64,000 bases of DNA, from NCBI GenBank assembly GCA_036489975.1, contig DASXES010000127.1, positions 1-64,000 on the forward strand. The letters run 5' to 3'. Positions 62,301 through 64,000 of this stretch are shown piece by piece. Under the pieces are notes generated by a model. The model was not told where the DNA came from, made no database searches, and worked only from the letters and a program-made list of their open reading frames with translations. The translations under genes were made by a program, and so were the position numbers. The stretch's first letter is position 1; each line of letters begins with the position of its first letter. This stretch comes from Roseiarcus sp036489975. GTDB taxonomy: Bacteria > Pseudomonadota > Alphaproteobacteria > Rhizobiales > Beijerinckiaceae.

Positions 62301-62955
62301 GCCCGTGCAGCATGTCGGGCAGGCGCATATCGTGAACATAGACGAGGCCGCCGGTGGCCTTGGCCGGAAGATCCACCCGCGGCGGCGATGAGCCCACGAG
62401 GCGGCGCGCCGAAGCGGCCTTGACCGGCGCGTCTTCCGTTAGCGCAAGACGAATCCGTTCAGCCCCGATCAGTTCGCCGTAGGCCACGCGGCGATTGTCG
62501 CCGGCCCGCGTCTGCACGACGCCGTCCTCGACGACGAGATCCGCCGCTGCGACGCCGAGCGCCTCGGCCGCCTTACCGACGAGCCAGTGACGCGCCTGCG
62601 CCGCCGCTCTCTGCAGGGGCTTGGCGCTGAGCTGGATGGTCTCGCTGGCGATGGTCGGTCCCTGATCGGGCGCGACGGCGCTGTCGCCGAGCACCATCGC
62701 GACGCGTTCGAATGCGACATCGAGCTCCTCCGCGACGATCTGCGCCAGCGCCGTGCGGATGCCGGTGCCGAGATCGACATGGCCGTTGAAGGCGGTGACT
62801 TCGCCGGAGGCGCGGATCAGGATGAAAGGTTCGAGATCGTCGGGCAGCGCCTCGTCGGGCGGCGCATTCGGCGCCGCGGGCCGGACGACCGCGAGCGTCC
62901 CGAAAGGCTCGAGATAGTCGGCGCGTCGCAAACCCTGCGGCTGAAGCGGAATCAT
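59341..62955 (-). CDS. nicB: Nicotinate dehydrogenase-type molybdenum hydroxylase, NicB-like, with three haem sites
   Basis: A 1204-residue fusion: residues 1-740 are the xanthine-dehydrogenase-type molybdopterin subunit (GHVDLGTGIRTALAQIVAEEL, GSSPPRVDLPAKATGG, MEAAGCYGRNGADD, PLGVGESASVPSAAAIANAI), and residues about 790-1190 form a c-type cytochrome domain with CIVCH at 820, CSACH at 966 and CAVCH at 1097, after a membrane-like helix WLRPLVAAALGAVGALGVASL. This is the layout of Pseudomonas NicB, which hydroxylates nicotinate to 6-hydroxynicotinate and passes electrons to the respiratory chain. Start ATG 62955 overlaps the stop of nicA (ATGA). Related isoquinoline or aldehyde oxidases are alternatives, but the neighbouring genes favour nicotinate. 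Confidence 0.87.
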   Translation of the reverse strand: MIPLQPQGLRRADYLEPFGTLAVVRPAAPNAPPDEALPDDLEPFILIRASGEVTAFNGHVDLGTGIRTALAQIVAEELDVAFERVAMVLGDSAVAPDQGPTIASETIQLSAKPLQRAAAQARHWLVGKAAEALGVAAADLVVEDGVVQTRAGDNRRVAYGELIGAERIRLALTEDAPVKAASARRLVGSSPPRVDLPAKATGGLVYVHDMRLPDMLHGRVVRPPYAGFDSGDHVGRSLIGVDQSSISSLPGIVATVVLGDFVGVVAEREEQAEAAMLALKIAWRPTSRAPDLSDLKAALSANPSRPRVLIDRGDVEGAIAGAAKRLTREYVWPYQMHASIGPSAALADVGAGRARVWSGTQNPLWMRRDLALLLDLPEGAIEVVRMEAAGCYGRNGADDVTADAALLSRAVGRPVRVQLTRDQEHQWEPKGAAQLMNVDGGLDDEGGVAAYDFATRYPSNAAPTLALLLTGKVMATPDVTEMGDRTAIGPYDFANHRVTVHDMAPLARAAWLRGVSAMPNTFAHESYIDELASEAGVDPVAYRLRHLKDERGAELIRQVAARVGWEPHTSARRRPDASGNLTGQGFAYAVYVHSKFPGLASASSAWAADVAVNPQTGKVSLTRVTVGQDSGLMINPEGVRHQIHGNVIQSTSRVLKEEVTFSDIAVTSRDWGTYPLLTFPELPAIDLVMPQRPGDEPLGVGESASVPSAAAIANAIYDATGVRFREPPFTPDRILAGLREAGLAGAAPEGPAPVPLSGPARKTSGWLRPLVAAALGAVGALGVASLPIRGAIAPIARPDPAAYAAETIARGKLLAQLGGCIVCHTAETGAELAGGRAFDTPFGRIYATNITPDEVTGVGGWSFEAFARSMREGVARDGRHLFPAFPYTSFVRANEADLQALYAFLMAARAVAAPNREAELRAPFGWRPLMAAWNTMFHHAQPFVPTPGRSALWNRGAYLVEGLGHCSACHSPRNALGAELDGAGHLAGAEVEGWYAPPLNGVSPAPIAWTEQAYFDYLRTGHSAEHGAAGGPMAPIVAELGGAPDEDIRAMAHYLASLAPPAPAADLAQKARLEEAARARASDPAHPSGARIYSGACAVCHEPGQGAPMFGVKPSLALNTALHADAPDTALRVILEGFRAPPGLEQLGAMPGFARYLDEAQIADLAAYLRARFAPSRPSWSGLKERAAHLRRQILTGGEAGINH

Positions 62956-63437
62956 GCCTTTGCGAGCGTCGCCGCGAGCCGCACCGCGGCGACGATCTCG
63001 ACATGCGCCCCGCACCGGCACAGGTTGAACCGCAGCGCCTCGCGGATCTCCGCCTCCGTCGGGTGAGGATTGACGTCGATCAGGGCGCGGGCGGTCATGA
63101 TCATGCCGTTGAGGCAATAGCCGCATTGCGCGGCGGCGCAAGCGATGAAGGCCTCTTGCACCGGATCAAGCCTGCCATCGGCGGCGAGCCCTTCGAGAGT
63201 CGTCACCGCCCGGCCCGCCGCGTCGCCGAGGGTCAGGACGCAGGCGCGCGCCAGCCGCCGGTCGATCAGCACGCTGCACGTCCCGCATTCGCCAAGGCCG
63301 CAGCCATATTTCGGTCCGTTAAGGGAGCAGTCGTTGCGCAGAAATGAAAGCAGCGGCGTCCTGCGCGGCAGGAGCGTTTCGACGGTCGCCCCGTTCACCG
63401 ACAGGACAAGGGGAGCTTGATGCGAGTCGGAATGCAA
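62952..63437 (-). CDS. nicA: 2Fe-2S subunit of molybdenum hydroxylase, NicA-like
   Basis: A 161-residue protein with two [2Fe-2S] clusters: plant-ferredoxin motif YGCGLGECGTCSVLIDRRLARAC (Cys near 45, 50, 53 and 65) and the helical motif QCGYCLNGMIMTARAL plus RFNLCRCGAH. It passes electrons from the molybdopterin site in NicB to its haems. Translation seems to begin at a TTG at 63437, with no good ribosome-binding site, so the true start may differ. Its stop overlaps the NicB start, and it heads the operon. Confidence 0.87.
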   Translation of the reverse strand: MHSDSHQAPLVLSVNGATVETLLPRRTPLLSFLRNDCSLNGPKYGCGLGECGTCSVLIDRRLARACVLTLGDAAGRAVTTLEGLAADGRLDPVQEAFIACAAAQCGYCLNGMIMTARALIDVNPHPTEAEIREALRFNLCRCGAHVEIVAAVRLAATLAKA

Positions 63438-63529
63438 CGCAGCGTCGGCGTTAGCGGGAGACCCCGCATTTCGTTGGCGAAGGATGATGCGGGGCGCTCG
63501 TGGGATTTGTCAATGACGGCGTTGACGCT

Positions 63530-64000
63530 TCAGGCCGACAGAACCTCATCCGTCTTCGCCACGCTGACCATCGGCGCGAAGCCGGCGAGGATCGCGAGCG
63601 TCTGAGCGTCGCTTTACAAGAGCCTGCGGCGCAGGCGTCCGGGACGAGACGGACAAAGCGGCCGTGATCGACGGCGCCGAGGATGGTGCTGAGCACACAG
63701 CACTCGGTCGCGACCCGCAGACGGCGATCGGGGCGCCCTGTCCGGTCAGCGCGGCCATAGGCTCGTCCCATTTGCTAAAGGTCGTCCGCGTCTCGAGGAA
63801 CGCGCCGTGAGGAGCAGGCAGCTTCAGGTCCCAGAGCGGATCACCCTCAGGGCGCAGCAACGAAGGAAACATATCGAAATAGGGAATCCAGGCGCCGGAC
63901 GGGACCTTTGGCGGAACATAGCGCGTGAGGACCGTCCGGCCGCGGTAGGCGGGCAGCAGACGCTCGACCTGCGCCAGGGCCTGGTAGAAGCCAAGCGAAC
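63530..64000 (-). pseudogene. Cysteine hydrolase (isochorismatase family), frameshifted, cut by window edge
   Basis: Three minus-strand reading frames must be joined to give one protein: PSLLRPEGDPLWDLKLPA and GAFLETRTTFSKWDEPMAAL, then VATECCVLSTILGAVDHGRF, then DAQTLAILAGFAPMVSVAK. Single bases seem missing near 63713 and 63610. The VATECCV turn with the catalytic Cys is typical of the isochorismatase/N-carbamoylsarcosine amidase family, which includes maleamate amidohydrolase NicF. The 5' half lies outside the window. It is on the same strand upstream of nicA, so it is likely a decayed member of the same locus. Confidence 0.75.

Overview
The window is GC-rich DNA of an alphaproteobacterium, most likely in the Hyphomicrobiales and perhaps near Beijerinckiaceae or Methylocystaceae. 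The evidence is the tRNA-Ala / TIGR02300 / aroA block, the lptF-lptG-lptD-pdxA-rsmA block, pepA-holC, PEPxxWA-CTERM proteins, and ISAs1 and IS110 elements. I saw no rRNA, CRISPR array or prophage.

Layout. 1-2.7 kb: the end of an ISAs1 transposase, tRNA-Ala(GGC), a TIGR02300 protein and aroA. 2.7-9.8 kb: an accessory block with a DddP-like M24 protein, a Gfo/Idh/MocA oxidoreductase divergent from an RpiR regulator, a DHA2 drug exporter, an apparently frameshifted PCMT-like methyltransferase and an aldo/keto reductase. 9.9-20.5 kb: two PEP-CTERM proteins, an EpsI protein, an acyl-CoA ligase, an ALDH7-type dehydrogenase, a DJ-1/PfpI protein, a phytoene-dehydrogenase-like oxidoreductase and a cytochrome P460, with two gene fragments and a tandem repeat. 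20.6-30.1 kb: housekeeping genes (rsmA, pdxA, lptD, lptG, lptF on the minus strand; pepA and holC on the plus strand). 30.4-41.5 kb: a MarR-type regulator with a clear promoter/operator, a membrane protein, DegP, an MmyB-type regulator divergent from a methyltransferase, xylulokinase, a quinone-reductase-like protein, a HUMPS-family aldolase/decarboxylase and a GH15 glucoamylase. 41.9-43.2 kb: an IS110 element with a frameshifted transposase. 43.7-49.6 kb: a haem-binding secreted protein overlapped by a cyclase/ATPase/TPR signalling protein, a small secreted protein and hemC.

49.7-64 kb is the most coherent accessory system: eleven minus-strand genes that look like a complete front end for nicotinate use. 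They are a two-subunit cytochrome-linked molybdenum hydroxylase (NicA/NicB type), 6-hydroxynicotinate reductase, an ApbE-like UPF0280 protein, a PF06684 protein, a MarR regulator, a Liv-type ABC transporter (binding protein, fused LivH-LivM permease, two ATPases) and an enamidase. The hydroxylase is of the aerobic type, while the ring-reduction and ring-opening enzymes are those known from anaerobic Eubacterium barkeri. At the upstream edge lies a frameshifted cysteine hydrolase of the family that contains maleamate amidohydrolase, possibly a relic of a different nicotinate route.

Other leads: a DddP homologue whose eight metal and catalytic positions keep the exact spacing of characterised DMSP lyases; a dispersed palindromic repeat present twice, 17 kb apart; an inverted partial copy of the GDSL gene; absence of surA from its usual place; and a MarR gene whose -10 box overlaps a perfect palindrome just before the start codon.
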